A stretch of 26,593 nt of DNA from NCBI GenBank assembly GCA_963787375.1, contig CAWBCR010000007.1:1-26593 (forward strand), given 5' to 3'. The position numbers and the translations under genes are program-made. Within the stretch, counting starts at the first letter, position 1; each line of letters opens with the position of its first letter. This document shows positions 16,278 through 26,560 of the stretch, in pieces. Source of the DNA: CAWBCR01 sp963787375 (GTDB lineage: Bacteria; Chloroflexota; Anaerolineae; Aggregatilineales; UBA3940). The notes beneath the pieces are model-generated. The model did no database searches. It saw only the letters and a program-made list of their open reading frames with translations, and was not told the origin of the DNA.

Positions 16278-17207
16278 CTACTTTCCCAGCAAATCGCGCA
16301 GCGCGGGTTCGAGGTCCGCGTACTGGAACGTGAAGCCCTCGGCCTGCAGGCGTTCCGGGACGACGCGCTGGCCGGTCAGCACCAGCGTCGACATCTCGCC
16401 CAGCGCCAGCTTCAGCGCGAAGGCCGGGGCCGGGACGAACGACGGGCGGCGCATCACGCGCCCGACGATGCGGGCCAGTTCGGCGTTGGGCAGGGGGTGG
16501 GGGGCGGTGAGGTTGTAGACGCCGTGCGCTGTGTCGTGCTCGATCAGGAAGCGGATGGCACGTATCTCGTCGTCGAGGTGGATCCACGAGTAGACCTGTT
16601 TGCCACTGCCCAGCGGCCCGCCCGCGAACAGCCGGAAGGGCATCATGATTTGCAGCAGCACGCCGCCGTCGGCGCTGAGGACCAGCCCGCTGCGCGTCAC
16701 GACGCGGCGCACGCCCAGCGCCTCGACGGGCCGGGTAAACTCTTCCCAGTCGGCGCACACCGATGCCAGAAAGTCGGTGCCGCGTGATGCGCTCTCGGTG
16801 ATCGGCTCGTCACCGCGCGGGCCATACACGCCAATGGCCGAGGCCTGCACGACGACCTTCGGTTTGACGGCGGCAGTCTGCACCGCCTCGACGACCGCCT
16901 GACCACCTTTAAGGCGGCTGTCGCGGATGCGCTGCTTGCGGGCAGGCGTCCACGGTGGCGGCGGGAAACCGCTGCCGCCGATGCTCTCGCCGGCCAGGTT
17001 GACGATGGCGTCCGCGCCGTCGGCCAGATTGCCCCAGCCGTGCGCGGTCGCGCCGTCCCAGCCGACGACACGCACGCCCGCCGGCAGCGCGCCCGACCTG
17101 CGTTCGGGGCTGCGGCTCAACACGATGACTTCGTGGCCGTCGGCGGCGAGGCTGGCAGCCAGCCTGCTGCCGATCAGACCCGTTCCCCCGGTGATGATGA
17201 CGCGCAT
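16278..17207 (-). CDS. TIGR01777-family NAD-dependent epimerase/dehydratase
   Basis: A 309-residue short-chain-dehydrogenase-like protein. The Rossmann motif GGTGLIG lies at 7-13. Then come the family-specific blocks AIVNLAGESIGG, TPARKQRIRDSRL, VQASAIGVYGPRGDEPITE, and the C-terminal block VYNLTAPHPLPNAELARIVG ending in ALRDLLGK. This is the conserved YfcH/SULA-like family. Its exact reaction is not established; in plants and cyanobacteria relatives influence cell division and chlorophyll metabolism. GGAG upstream of ATG 17207 serves as ribosome site and a near-consensus promoter lies just before it. Downstream genes on the same strand are the SIR2-domain and SRPBCC proteins. Confidence 0.85.
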   Translation of the reverse strand: MRVIITGGTGLIGSRLAASLAADGHEVIVLSRSPERRSGALPAGVRVVGWDGATAHGWGNLADGADAIVNLAGESIGGSGFPPPPWTPARKQRIRDSRLKGGQAVVEAVQTAAVKPKVVVQASAIGVYGPRGDEPITESASRGTDFLASVCADWEEFTRPVEALGVRRVVTRSGLVLSADGGVLLQIMMPFRLFAGGPLGSGKQVYSWIHLDDEIRAIRFLIEHDTAHGVYNLTAPHPLPNAELARIVGRVMRRPSFVPAPAFALKLALGEMSTLVLTGQRVVPERLQAEGFTFQYADLEPALRDLLGK

Positions 17208-17235
17208 GGTCTTTCTCCAGTTCTATGCTATACAA

Positions 17236-17264
17236 ATTATAGACAAATATTGGACATTATGCAA
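17236..17264 (-). promoter_or_regulatory. Near-consensus promoter of the TIGR01777-type gene
   Basis: On the minus strand TTGCAT (plus-strand 17259-17264), exactly 17 nt, TATAAT (17236-17241). The -10 overlaps an inverted repeat, CTATA-caaat-TATAG (17228-17242), which may be an operator. The patch is strongly AT-rich against a GC-rich background. Confidence 0.75.
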
Positions 17265-17417
17265 ATAGACCTTTCATCCTATCTGCACGATGGGTGCAGG
17301 GCGTGTGCGATGACTCTAATTGAGCGGGGATAGGAGGGCAAACACGGCGAGAGGGTCTGCCCGGCGGAGATTCGACCGGCGATGAAGTGGAGGGAGGTGT
17401 CCGCCCGGCGGAGGTTC

Positions 17418-17486
17418 GCCCGGCATTCAAATGCCGGTCTAGGTGCCCGCTCGCTGCGCTCGCGTGCAGACAAGTCCGCTGGAAGC
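17418..17486. repeat. Dispersed palindromic element, copy 1
   Basis: A 69-nt unit beginning GCCCGGCATTCAAATGCCGG (a stem) then CTAGGTGCCCGCTC and ending CAGACAAGTCCGCTGGAAGC. The copy at 26482-26550 has the same length and the same order of blocks. Partial GCCCGGCGGAG-type units precede it from about 17359. With these repeats, a promoter and a leader, no full gene is supported between 17243 and 17829. Confidence 0.8.
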
Positions 17487-17554
17487 AAACTCAAGCTCAG
17501 CGGCGGGGCGGCGATAGGCCAGCCGGGCAGGGTCGGAACCGGCCAGGTGGATGG

Positions 17555-17582
17555 TTGCCGCGTGGGGTGCATGCGGTATACT
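17555..17582 (+). promoter_or_regulatory. Candidate promoter of the ABC-F gene
   Basis: TTGCCG (17555-17560), 16 nt, TATACT (17577-17582). A start near 17589 would give a leader of about 240 nt before the ABC-F ATG at 17830. Confidence 0.45.
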
Positions 17583-17588
17583 ATCATC

Positions 17589-17829
17589 ACGATCTCACGT
17601 CATCCGGTCGTGGCCGACACCCACGTCCCAGAGAAGGCAGTCCTCTTGATGGTGCGCAAGGAAACTGAATAACGCGCTGCGCGTTGTAGGATAGTCGATA
17701 GGCCCGCTTCCCGTTGATCCGCCCAGGCGGCTCGCGGCGGGCTTGCGCAGTGCACCGCTCATCTGCTGTGGGCTCATCGCCCGGCAGGTTTTCCGTTGTC
17801 AGCGGCGGCACATTCAGGGAAGATGCACC
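17589..17829 (+). other. Long 5' leader of the ABC-F gene with hairpins and a short frame
   Basis: The leader holds a perfect small palindrome AACGCG-CTG-CGCGTT (17671-17685) and a larger structure in which GCCCGC (17702-17707) pairs with 17737-17742 around an inner CCGCC-CA-GGCGG hairpin (17719-17730). A short frame ATGGTGCGCAAGGAAACTGAATAA (MVRKETE) ends just before the first palindrome; it is also the end of a longer frame from 17571, which could instead be the remnant of a gene. Long structured leaders with short peptides control some antibiotic-resistance ABC-F genes by attenuation. No T-run terminator is evident, so this is only a possibility. Confidence 0.3.
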
Positions 17830-19494
17830 ATGTTTACCATCCAACACATCAGCAAATCATACGGCGTGCAGACCGTCCTCGACGACGTGTCGTTCGTGCT
17901 CAACGCGCGGGAGCGCGCCGGGCTGGTCGGGCCGAACGGCTGCGGCAAGTCGACGCTGCTGCGCATCATCGCCGGGCAGGAGCCGCCCGACGCGGGCCAC
18001 GTCGCGCTCGACACGTCGGCGCGGCTGGGCTATCTGCGGCAGGGGATGGACGGGCTGGCCGACCTGCCGGTCGCGGAAGCAGTGGCCGCCGGGATCCCCG
18101 GCTGGCAGGCGGCACGGGGCGAGGTCGAGCGGCTGGCGGCGGCGATGTCGGGGGCGTCGGGCGAGGCGCTTGACCGCGCACTGAGCGCCTACGACCGCGC
18201 GCTGGCCCGCTTCGACGCGGTGGGCGGCTACGGCGTCGAGCATCGCGTCGAGGAGATGCTGGCGCACCTGGGGCTGGGCGACATCGCGCCGGACACGCCG
18301 GTCGGGCAGCTTTCCGGCGGCGAGCAGACGCGGGCCGGGCTGGCCTCGCTGCTGATCGCCGCGCCGGACGTTCTGCTGCTCGACGAGCCGACCAACCACC
18401 TGGACATCGAGGCGCTGGAATGGCTGGAGGGCTTTCTGACGGCGTTCGACGGGGCGGCGCTGATCGTGTCGCACGACCGGACGTTCCTCGACCGCACGGT
18501 GACGCGCGTGCTGGAGCTCGACGCGCGGACGCATCACCTGACGGCCTACAGCGGCGGCTACTCGGAATACGCGGCGCAGAAGGCCGCCGAGACCGAGCGG
18601 CAGTGGTCGGCGTACCGCGACCAGCAGGCGGAGATCCGGCGCATGGAGCAGGACATCCACCGCACCAAGATGCACGCGATGAGCGTCGAGCTGACGACCA
18701 CCCCGCGCGAGCCGGGCGTGAGGCGCTACGCCAAGAAGGTCGCCCGCAAGGCCAAGTCGCGCGAGAAGAAGCTGGACCGCTACGTCGCGTCGGACGAGCG
18801 CGTCGAGAGGCCGCAGTCGGACTACCGGCTGAAGCTCGACTTCGGCGAGATGCCGCGCGGCGGGCAGGAAGTGATCGCGCTGAGCGGGCTGGGCCACAGC
18901 TTTGACGGGCGAACGTGGCTGTTCCGCGATGCCGACGCGGTGCTGCGGCACGGCGAGCGCGTTGCGCTGCTGGGGCCGAACGGCAGCGGCAAGACGACGC
19001 TGCTGCGGGCCATCGGCGGGCAGCTTGCGCCGACCGAGGGCGCGGTGCGGATCGGCGCGAACGTGCGGCTGGGCTACATGCCGCAGCAGCAGGAGTCGCT
19101 CGATGCAGACTCGACGCCGCTGGCGTTGATCCTCGCGGCGCGGGCGATGAGCGAGACCGACGCGCGCAGCTTCCTGCACTACTTCCTGTTCGGCGGCGAC
19201 GACGTGTTCGTGAAGATCGGCAGCCTGTCTTACGGGGAGCGCGCCCGGCTGCTGCTGGCGCGGCTGGTGGTGCGCGGCGCGAACTGCCTGGTGCTCGACG
19301 AGCCGGTCAACCACCTCGACATCGCCTCGCGGGAACGGTTCGAGCAGGCGCTGGAGGCGTTCCCCGGCGCAGTGCTGGCGGCGGTCCACGACCGGGCGTT
19401 CATCGACCGGTTCGCCACGGCGATCTGGTCGCTGGAGGAGGGATCGCTGCGGCGGTACATCGACCGGGCGGAGCGGGCGCGGCTGCGGGGGTAG
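17830..19494 (+). CDS. ABC-F family ATPase (ribosome-associated)
   Basis: A 554-residue soluble protein with two ABC ATPase domains and no membrane spans. First domain: Walker A GPNGCGKST (34-42), signature LSGGEQ (161-166), Walker B VLLLDEPTNHLD (181-192), SHD switch (214-216). The linker (about 240-330) is rich in charged residues (KKVARKAKSREKK), the tRNA-interacting arm of ABC-F proteins. Second domain: Walker A GPNGSGKTT (382-390), a divergent signature LSYGE (466-470), Walker B CLVLDEPVNHLD, and AVHD. ABC-F proteins bind the ribosomal E site and adjust translation, or protect against ribosome-targeting antibiotics; which applies cannot be told. ATG 17830 with AGGGAAG upstream is preferred over the earlier in-frame starts (17714, 17743), which lie in the leader. 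Confidence 0.9.
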   Translation: MFTIQHISKSYGVQTVLDDVSFVLNARERAGLVGPNGCGKSTLLRIIAGQEPPDAGHVALDTSARLGYLRQGMDGLADLPVAEAVAAGIPGWQAARGEVERLAAAMSGASGEALDRALSAYDRALARFDAVGGYGVEHRVEEMLAHLGLGDIAPDTPVGQLSGGEQTRAGLASLLIAAPDVLLLDEPTNHLDIEALEWLEGFLTAFDGAALIVSHDRTFLDRTVTRVLELDARTHHLTAYSGGYSEYAAQKAAETERQWSAYRDQQAEIRRMEQDIHRTKMHAMSVELTTTPREPGVRRYAKKVARKAKSREKKLDRYVASDERVERPQSDYRLKLDFGEMPRGGQEVIALSGLGHSFDGRTWLFRDADAVLRHGERVALLGPNGSGKTTLLRAIGGQLAPTEGAVRIGANVRLGYMPQQQESLDADSTPLALILAARAMSETDARSFLHYFLFGGDDVFVKIGSLSYGERARLLLARLVVRGANCLVLDEPVNHLDIASRERFEQALEAFPGAVLAAVHDRAFIDRFATAIWSLEEGSLRRYIDRAERARLRG

Positions 19495-19507
19495 GCGGAT
19501 AGGATTT

Positions 19508-19601
19508 CACCGCGGAGGCGCGAAGGGCGCAAAGGAAGCAGAAGAAGATTAACCGCAGAGGGCGCGGAGCGCGCAGAGAGACGTGCTCCGCGCTCTGCGG
19601 T
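19508..19601. repeat. Intergenic repeat cassette
   Basis: CACCGCGGAGGCGCGAAGGG-type unit (19508-19537), related to 1356-1385 and 1457-1485, followed by a hairpin of ACCGCAGAGggCGCGGAGC (19552-19570) with 19585-19601. It fills most of the gap between the ABC-F and M20 peptidase genes and might serve as a 3' end for the ABC-F transcript. Confidence 0.8.
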
Positions 19602-19712
19602 CATGCTTTCCTCGCCTTGAGCGAAAGGGAACAGCAACGATTTCCCGACTTCATTTTTCCCCCGAGTGGCATTAAGATAGGGTTGTTGACCAACTCTGAC
19701 AGGGGGAATCTC

Positions 19713-21087
19713 ATGGCCGATCCAACCACAGAAGAACGGGTCGATGCGTACATCGACGCGCACCTTGACAATTCTGTCGACGACCTGTCGCGGCTGACGA
19801 ACCAGCCGAGCGTCGCCGCGCAGCACCTGGGCATCGACGAATGCGCCGCCATCGTGCGCACGCTGCTGGAGGAGCACGGCTTCGAGGCCGAGATCATGCC
19901 GTCGGACGGCAACCCGGTCGTCTACGGAGAGGGCGCGGGCCGCGCTGAGAAGACGCTGATCTTCTACCTGCACTACGACGTGCAGCCCGCCGAGCCGCTC
20001 GACCTGTGGGACAGCCCGCCGTTCGAACTGACCCGGCGCGGCGACAACCTGTACGCGCGCGGCGCGGGCGACGACAAGGGGCACATTGCGGCACGGCTGG
20101 CGGCCATCGCGGCGATCAAAGCGGCGACGGGCGGGCTGCCGTGCCGGGTCAAGTTCGTAGTCGAGGGCGAGGAGGAGATCGGCAGCCCGAACCTGCCACC
20201 GTTCATCGAGAAGCACAAAGACAAGTTAGCCGGCGACGCCTGTGTGTGGGAGTTCGGCGGGGTGAACATGGACGGCAGGCCGGAGCAGGTGCTGGGGATG
20301 CGCGGCATCTGCTACGTCGAGCTGAGCATCGAGACGGCCAGCAAGGACGCGCACTCCGGGTTGGGCGGCTCGAATCTTTCCCAACGCCGCGTGGCGGCTG
20401 GTGTGGGCGCTCAACACGCTGAAGGGGCCGGACGAGCGGATCGCGATCCCCGGCCACTACGACAACGTCCGCCCGCCGTCGGCGCGCGACCTGGAGCTGC
20501 TGGCGGCGCTGCCCAACGAGTACCCGCGCTACCAGGAGATGTACCGGCTGGCGGGATATTTGAAGGGCATGACCGACCCAGTGGAACTGGCTCGCGCGGA
20601 GGTGTTCGAGCCGACGTGCACGATCTGCGGGCTGACGGCGGGCTATCAGGGCCCCGGCTCGAAGACGGTGCTGCCGGCGCAGGCTTCGGCCAAGGTCGAC
20701 TTCCGGCTGGTGCCCGATCAGACGCCGGAGGAGGTGCTGGACAAGCTGCGCAAGCACCTCGACGCGCACGGCTTCGAGGACGTGCAGATCACCTATCACG
20801 GCGGCGAGCCGCCGGCACAGACCGACCCCGATCACCCGTTCATCAAGCTGGTGATCGACACGGCGCGCGAGGTGTACGGTGCGGAGCCGGTGGTCTTCCC
20901 GATGATCGGCGGCAGCGGGCCGAACCACGCCTTCATCCACACGCTGGGCGTGCCGGTGGCAATGGCCGGGGTGGGCTATCCCGGCGGGCAGGCGCACGCG
21001 CCCAACGAGCACATCCGCATCCCCGACTTCGTGGCGGGCATCAAGCACACGGCCCGCATCCTGCTGGCCTTCGGCGCGGGCACGTGA
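19713..21087 (+). CDS. M20-family metallopeptidase, dipeptidase type (one frame break)
   Basis: About 457 residues. The dinuclear zinc site of M20 enzymes is visible: LHYDVQP (H87), GAGDDKGH (D120), EGEEEIGS (151-158), and near the C-terminus GQAHAPNEHI. The dimerisation domain starts at KDAHSGLGGS. Just after this, an extra A at 20373-20374 breaks the frame; corrected, it reads GGSIFPNAAWRLVWALNTLK, and the remainder is intact to the stop at 21087. The family hydrolyses dipeptides or acylated amino acids in the cytoplasm; the substrate is not fixed. Start 19713 has AGGGGGA just upstream; an in-frame upstream ATG at 19617 lies in the repeat region. The stop overlaps the next ATG (TGATG), so the hydrolase gene is translationally coupled. 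Confidence 0.85.
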
Positions 21088-21794
21088 TGACGCGCGACGG
21101 CTGGGCCGACAACAGCGGCGTCCGTTTGCACTACCTCAACTCCGGGCCGGGGCAGGGCACGCCGCTGGTGTTCGTGCCGGGCGGGCTGGGCCACGCCGGG
21201 CACTTCGCGCCGGAGATCGCCGCGCTGGCCCCGCGCCGCTGCGTGGCGATCAGCCTGCGCGGACGCGGCGAGAGCGACGCGCCGGAGACGGGCTACTCGC
21301 TGGCCGAGCAGGCGTCGGACATCGCGGCGGTGGTCGACGCCGCCGGGCTGGACCGCTTCGGGCTGATGGGCTACTCGCTGGGGGTGCCGGTGGCGCTGCG
21401 CTACGGGGCCGATCACCCGGAGCGGCTGGCGGGGCTGATCGTGGGCGACTACCCGGCGCGCTACCCGGCCATCGCGCCGGAATGGGTCGAAGGGGTGCTG
21501 ACGGCGCTGGGCGACGAGGTGCGCGCGGTGGCCGTGCGCGGCATTCAGCGTGATGCGGTCGAAACGCTGCTGTGGGACGATCTGCCGCGCATCACCTGCC
21601 CGGCGCTGATCCTGCGCGGCGGGCTGGAGGACGCGGCGCTGTCGCCGGAAGAGTCTCGGCGGTATGGTGAGAAACTGCCGCTGGCGCTGATCGCCGTGTT
21701 CGAGGAGTCGGGGCACGACCTGTCGTCGCCCAGCTTCGAGCGGTATGTCGGCGCGCTGCGCATATTCATGAGCCAGATCGACATGATGGGGTGA
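21087..21794 (+). CDS. Alpha/beta hydrolase
   Basis: A 235-residue alpha/beta-hydrolase-fold protein. The oxyanion block is VFVPGGLGHAGHF, the nucleophile elbow GYSLG puts the catalytic serine at 97, and the histidine is H210 in ESGHDLS; an acid near 181-182 in RGGLEDAAL is at the place of the catalytic aspartate. The cap region (about 122-165) is short compared with the usual 250-300 residue hydrolases, so a small substrate-binding lid is expected. The substrate is unknown (ester, amide or lactone). ATG 21087 shares its A with the stop of the peptidase gene. The two enzymes may act in sequence on a peptide-like compound, which is only an inference from coupling. Confidence 0.85.
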   Translation: MTRDGWADNSGVRLHYLNSGPGQGTPLVFVPGGLGHAGHFAPEIAALAPRRCVAISLRGRGESDAPETGYSLAEQASDIAAVVDAAGLDRFGLMGYSLGVPVALRYGADHPERLAGLIVGDYPARYPAIAPEWVEGVLTALGDEVRAVAVRGIQRDAVETLLWDDLPRITCPALILRGGLEDAALSPEESRRYGEKLPLALIAVFEESGHDLSSPSFERYVGALRIFMSQIDMMG

Positions 21795-21797
21795 CGT

Positions 21798-22617
21798 ATG
21801 GCGGCTAACCCGGTGTTCGAGCACCTGACGCGCAGCCACCGCCCGCCGTCGCTGCGGGCGGCGCTGTGGGCGGCGTTCGGGCTGGGGCTGTTGAGCCTGG
21901 CGTTCGCTATGTGGTCGCTGCTGTCGTACCCGCCCAAACCCGACCTCGTCAGCAACCAGATGGTATACGGCTGGGGGCTGACGCTGCTCGCGCCGTTTGT
22001 GACGGCGGTGATCGCGGGCGTGCTGACCTCGCGGGCGGCGCATGGCGAGGCGTTCAGGATGCTGCGGCTGACACCGCTGGCACCGAAGCGGCATCGTGCG
22101 GGGGCTGATGGCGGCAGCGCTGTTCCGCGTCCGGGTGCTGCTGGCGGTGGTCGTGGGGGTAATGCCGCCGCTGCTCGTCGGGCCATTCTACGTCATGCTG
22201 GAGCTCAGCTATTACCTGGGCGGCAGCGACGGCCCCGCCTGGTATCCGCCGGGCACCTCGCCGCAGATGTACGTGCTGGTCTGGTCGCTGGTGATGCTGG
22301 CAATGGTCGTCGGGGCGTGGTGCCTGAACTTTCTCGGCGCGGCGGCAGGCGCGTGGTTCGGGCTGCGACACCGCCAGCCGGCGCTGGCCGGGGCGTTCGC
22401 CGCCGGGCTGATACTGCTGCCGCTGGTGCTGGGGCTGGTCGGGCTGGCGCTGCTGGGACCGGCGCTGCTGATACCTTTCGGCTCGAACGGCACCGCGCTG
22501 CGCCTCGTCTTGTGGGTGTGGGTGTTCTTTGCCGCGGTGCCGCTGCTGATGACGTGGGGGATGATGGGCGCGGCGGCGAAGCGCTGTGAGACCGCCCCGC
22601 CGGTGCCCGCCGCCTGA
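21798..22617 (+). CDS. ABC-2-like integral membrane protein A (one frame break)
   Basis: About 272 residues after removal of one extra A at 22086-22087. It has about six hydrophobic segments, the first near residues 20-40. The loop EAFRMLRLTPLAPSGIVRGLMAAALF matches the coupling-type loop (E..x..L..TPLS..EIV.GK) of ABC-2 permeases. The same loop occurs in the next gene (EAYQLIKLTDLSEHEIARG), so the two are paralogues, likely forming a heteromeric membrane unit. No nucleotide-binding subunit with a matching position is adjacent; the ABC-F protein upstream is not expected to serve. The start is 3 nt after the stop of the hydrolase gene. Transport role is inferred from the loop only. Confidence 0.65.
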
Positions 22618-22629
22618 CAGGGGAAAAAG

Positions 22630-23346
22630 ATGAAAGCAGAGATGCTGCTGTGGTCAAACCCGATCTACCTGCGGCTGGCGCGGGCCGGGGGCCTGCGGAC
22701 GCTCAAGGGCGCGCTGCGGCTGGCGGCGATCCTGGGGGGCCTCGGGTTGGTATGGGGTATCGCCGACACGCTGGCCGGTTCGGACAGGGTGTCATGTTTC
22801 GGTGCGCTGGGGCTGCTGGCATGGGCGCTGCTGATCGCCACGCCGCCGGTAGTGGCCGTCTCTGCCGCCGGGGTGGCAGCCGGTGACGCGCAGAGCGAGG
22901 CGTACCAGCTTATCAAGCTGACGGACCTCAGCGAGCACGAGATCGCGCGCGGGTATGCGCTGGTCGCGCTGACGCGCTGCCGGGCGCTGGCAGCCCCGGC
23001 GGTCGCGCTGGCGCCGAGTGCGGTGCTGTACGCGGCGCAGTACACAGCCGGCTTCGGCATCGGCCCGGCAGTCGAGGTCGCCGCGTGTGCGGTGGGGTTC
23101 CTGGCGCTGATCCTGATTGGGGCAGGGGGCGGGGCGCGGCTGGGGATGTGCTGGCCGCACCCGGCGCTGGCCTCGGCGGCAGCGGGCGTGGTAATCGGGG
23201 GCGCGTCGGTGGTCGGCGTGGTGGTGGTACTCAGGCTGACGGGCTGGGGCGTCCTCAGCCTGATCTGGACGGTTGGGCTGTGCGGCGCGCTGCCGCTGCT
23301 GCTGGCCTGGCTGGCGCTGCGCGGTGCGTCGCACCGCCACGCCTGA
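22630..23346 (+). CDS. ABC-2-like integral membrane protein B
   Basis: A 238-residue protein with about six hydrophobic segments (for example AILGGLGLVWGIADTLA, ALGLLAWALLIATPPVVAV and VVIGGASVVGVVVVLRL). It shares with the preceding protein the N-terminal pattern (short soluble start, first span, then the loop SEAYQLIKLTDLSEHEIARG), including the length of the loop, and so is its paralogue. It lies 12 nt after that gene, with AGGGGAAAAAG before ATG 22630 as ribosome site. The reading frame is intact. It is the last gene of the unit that begins with the M20 peptidase. An ABC exporter half that uses an ATPase encoded elsewhere is possible; so is a non-transport role. Confidence 0.65.
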   Translation: MKAEMLLWSNPIYLRLARAGGLRTLKGALRLAAILGGLGLVWGIADTLAGSDRVSCFGALGLLAWALLIATPPVVAVSAAGVAAGDAQSEAYQLIKLTDLSEHEIARGYALVALTRCRALAAPAVALAPSAVLYAAQYTAGFGIGPAVEVAACAVGFLALILIGAGGGARLGMCWPHPALASAAAGVVIGGASVVGVVVVLRLTGWGVLSLIWTVGLCGALPLLLAWLALRGASHRHA

Positions 23347-23379
23347 GCGCTGGCCGCAGCCACACGACCGGCCCGCCGG

Positions 23380-23946
23380 CTACGGCGCGTCCGCGATCTG
23401 TTTGAGTACCAGCTTGCGCGAGTGCAGGTCGATGGCGGACCACTCGTTATCGGGGGCCACGCTGCGCCGCTCGATGATCTCCAGAAAACCGCGGATCACG
23501 CGCTCGCTGGCCACATCCAGCGAACATTTCTGCTGATCGGACAGCACCAGGATCGCGTCGCTGATCCCCAGGATGGCCTGCCAGCGCACCCGCTTGTCGA
23601 AGGTGAGCAACTGGCCGGCGGCCATGATGATCGTATCGGCGATGACGGTGGCAAGCTGCACCGGGCGCTGCTTGAGCGGCCCGGCGACCTCGGCCAGGTT
23701 GTAGACCGAGATCGTATCGGGCAGCGCGCCGATGGGCGAGGCGCGTCGAAACGACAGCACCTGGTCTTCGGCCTGGTGCATCACCTGGTGAACGAGGTTG
23801 AGGTAGTGGGTGTTGGCGAACATCTGGTCGCCGCTGATGTATTTCTGGAGCTTAGCCGACGGCTCGCCCCTGAGGACGTAATCCGCGATATCCAGCGGGC
23901 GGAACGGGCCCGTGCCCTTAACCTGCACATCCTGCTGATTGTTCAT
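23380..23946 (-). CDS. Protein of unknown function
   Basis: A 188-residue protein I do not recognise. It is soluble and mainly helical, with one cysteine (in DQQKCSLDVA), no signal peptide and no known motif. Conserved-looking blocks are FANTHYLNLVHQVMHQAEDQ, PDTISVYNLAEVAG and RVIRGFLEIIERR. Third codon positions are GC-rich like its neighbours but its composition is a little less extreme. The start at 23946 has GGGGTGACACC just upstream, a weak ribosome site. It stands alone on the minus strand, convergent with the membrane protein genes (33 nt apart) and divergent from the MoeA-like gene across the inverted-repeat element. Confidence 0.75.
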   Translation of the reverse strand: MNNQQDVQVKGTGPFRPLDIADYVLRGEPSAKLQKYISGDQMFANTHYLNLVHQVMHQAEDQVLSFRRASPIGALPDTISVYNLAEVAGPLKQRPVQLATVIADTIIMAAGQLLTFDKRVRWQAILGISDAILVLSDQQKCSLDVASERVIRGFLEIIERRSVAPDNEWSAIDLHSRKLVLKQIADAP

Positions 23947-24087
23947 GGTGTCACCCCGGCACCCCTTTATCGACCATACCCTATCCCATACGACGCCGGG
24001 GCCGCCCGGCGGTCCACCCGGCGTAAAGCGTCACCCCTATGATACAGGAAGCTGCGGCAGATGCCAAGCGTCCTTTGTTCCCATCGG

Positions 24088-24258
24088 AGCGTGACAAAGG
24101 GGGGTGGTTGAAGTGGCCCTGCCCGCCCGACGATCAATCGTCGGCCCATGAATAGTCTGTCGGCTGGAAGCCGACCCCGGAAACCGCGCCACGTTCCGGG
24201 CCGGCTTGAACCCGACGCACTATAGATAGTATGAGGATTTGATCCCCTTTGTCACGCT
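24088..24258. mobile_element. MITE-like element with 15-bp terminal inverted repeats
   Basis: AGCGTGACAAAGGGG at 24088-24102 is the perfect reverse complement of 24244-24258, bounding 171 bp without a gene. The flanks carry a direct repeat, TCCCATCGGAGCGT (24079-24092) and TCCCATCAGAGCGT (24267-24280), 13 of 14 identical, which could be a target duplication or the duplicated end of the element. Inside lie several stems: CCGACGATCAATCGTCGG, GTCGGCTGGAAGCCGAC (24159-24175) and a CCGGAA/TTCCGG arm. No transposase is encoded, so movement would need an enzyme in trans. The stem arrangement resembles the dispersed elements at 17418 and 26482. Confidence 0.6.
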
Positions 24259-24289
24259 ATCTATGTCCCATCAGAGCGTATCATTCGGG

Positions 24290-24295
24290 TACAAT
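24290..24295 (+). promoter_or_regulatory. Candidate -10 box of the MoeA-like gene
   Basis: TACAAT 35 nt before ATG 24331, just outside the right end of the inverted-repeat element. No convincing -35 is present at 16-18 nt. The gene also lacks a good ribosome site. Confidence 0.35.
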
Positions 24296-24330
24296 AACTG
24301 TAACAGCCCCGACAGCCTGCACACGCAGCG

Positions 24331-26436
<2,106 letters not shown>

Positions 26437-26560
26437 GGTCGGGCGATCGCCCGGCGGTGGTTCCCGCCCGGCGAGGTTCGCGCCCGGCGTTCGATCGCCG
26501 GGCTAGGTGCCCGCTCATGGCACTCGCGGGCAGACAAGTCCGCTGGAAGCGGACTTAATG
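26437..26560. repeat. Dispersed palindromic element, copy 2
   Basis: Several GCCCGGCG-type stems (including GGGCGATCGCCC at 26442-26453) lead into a 69-nt unit at 26482-26550 equal in length and order to the one at 17418-17486, ending AAGTCCGCTGGAAGCGGACTT. It follows the MoeA-like stop directly. No gene is supported up to the window end. Confidence 0.8.

Noticed and set aside
17418..17486. CRISPR or tRNA-like structure
   Set aside because: Only palindromic units with a distant second copy; no regular spacers, no cloverleaf or anticodon arm.
17857..19389. 510-codon minus-strand frame opposite the ABC-F gene
   Set aside because: Antisense shadow of the two ATPase domains, with no motif of its own.
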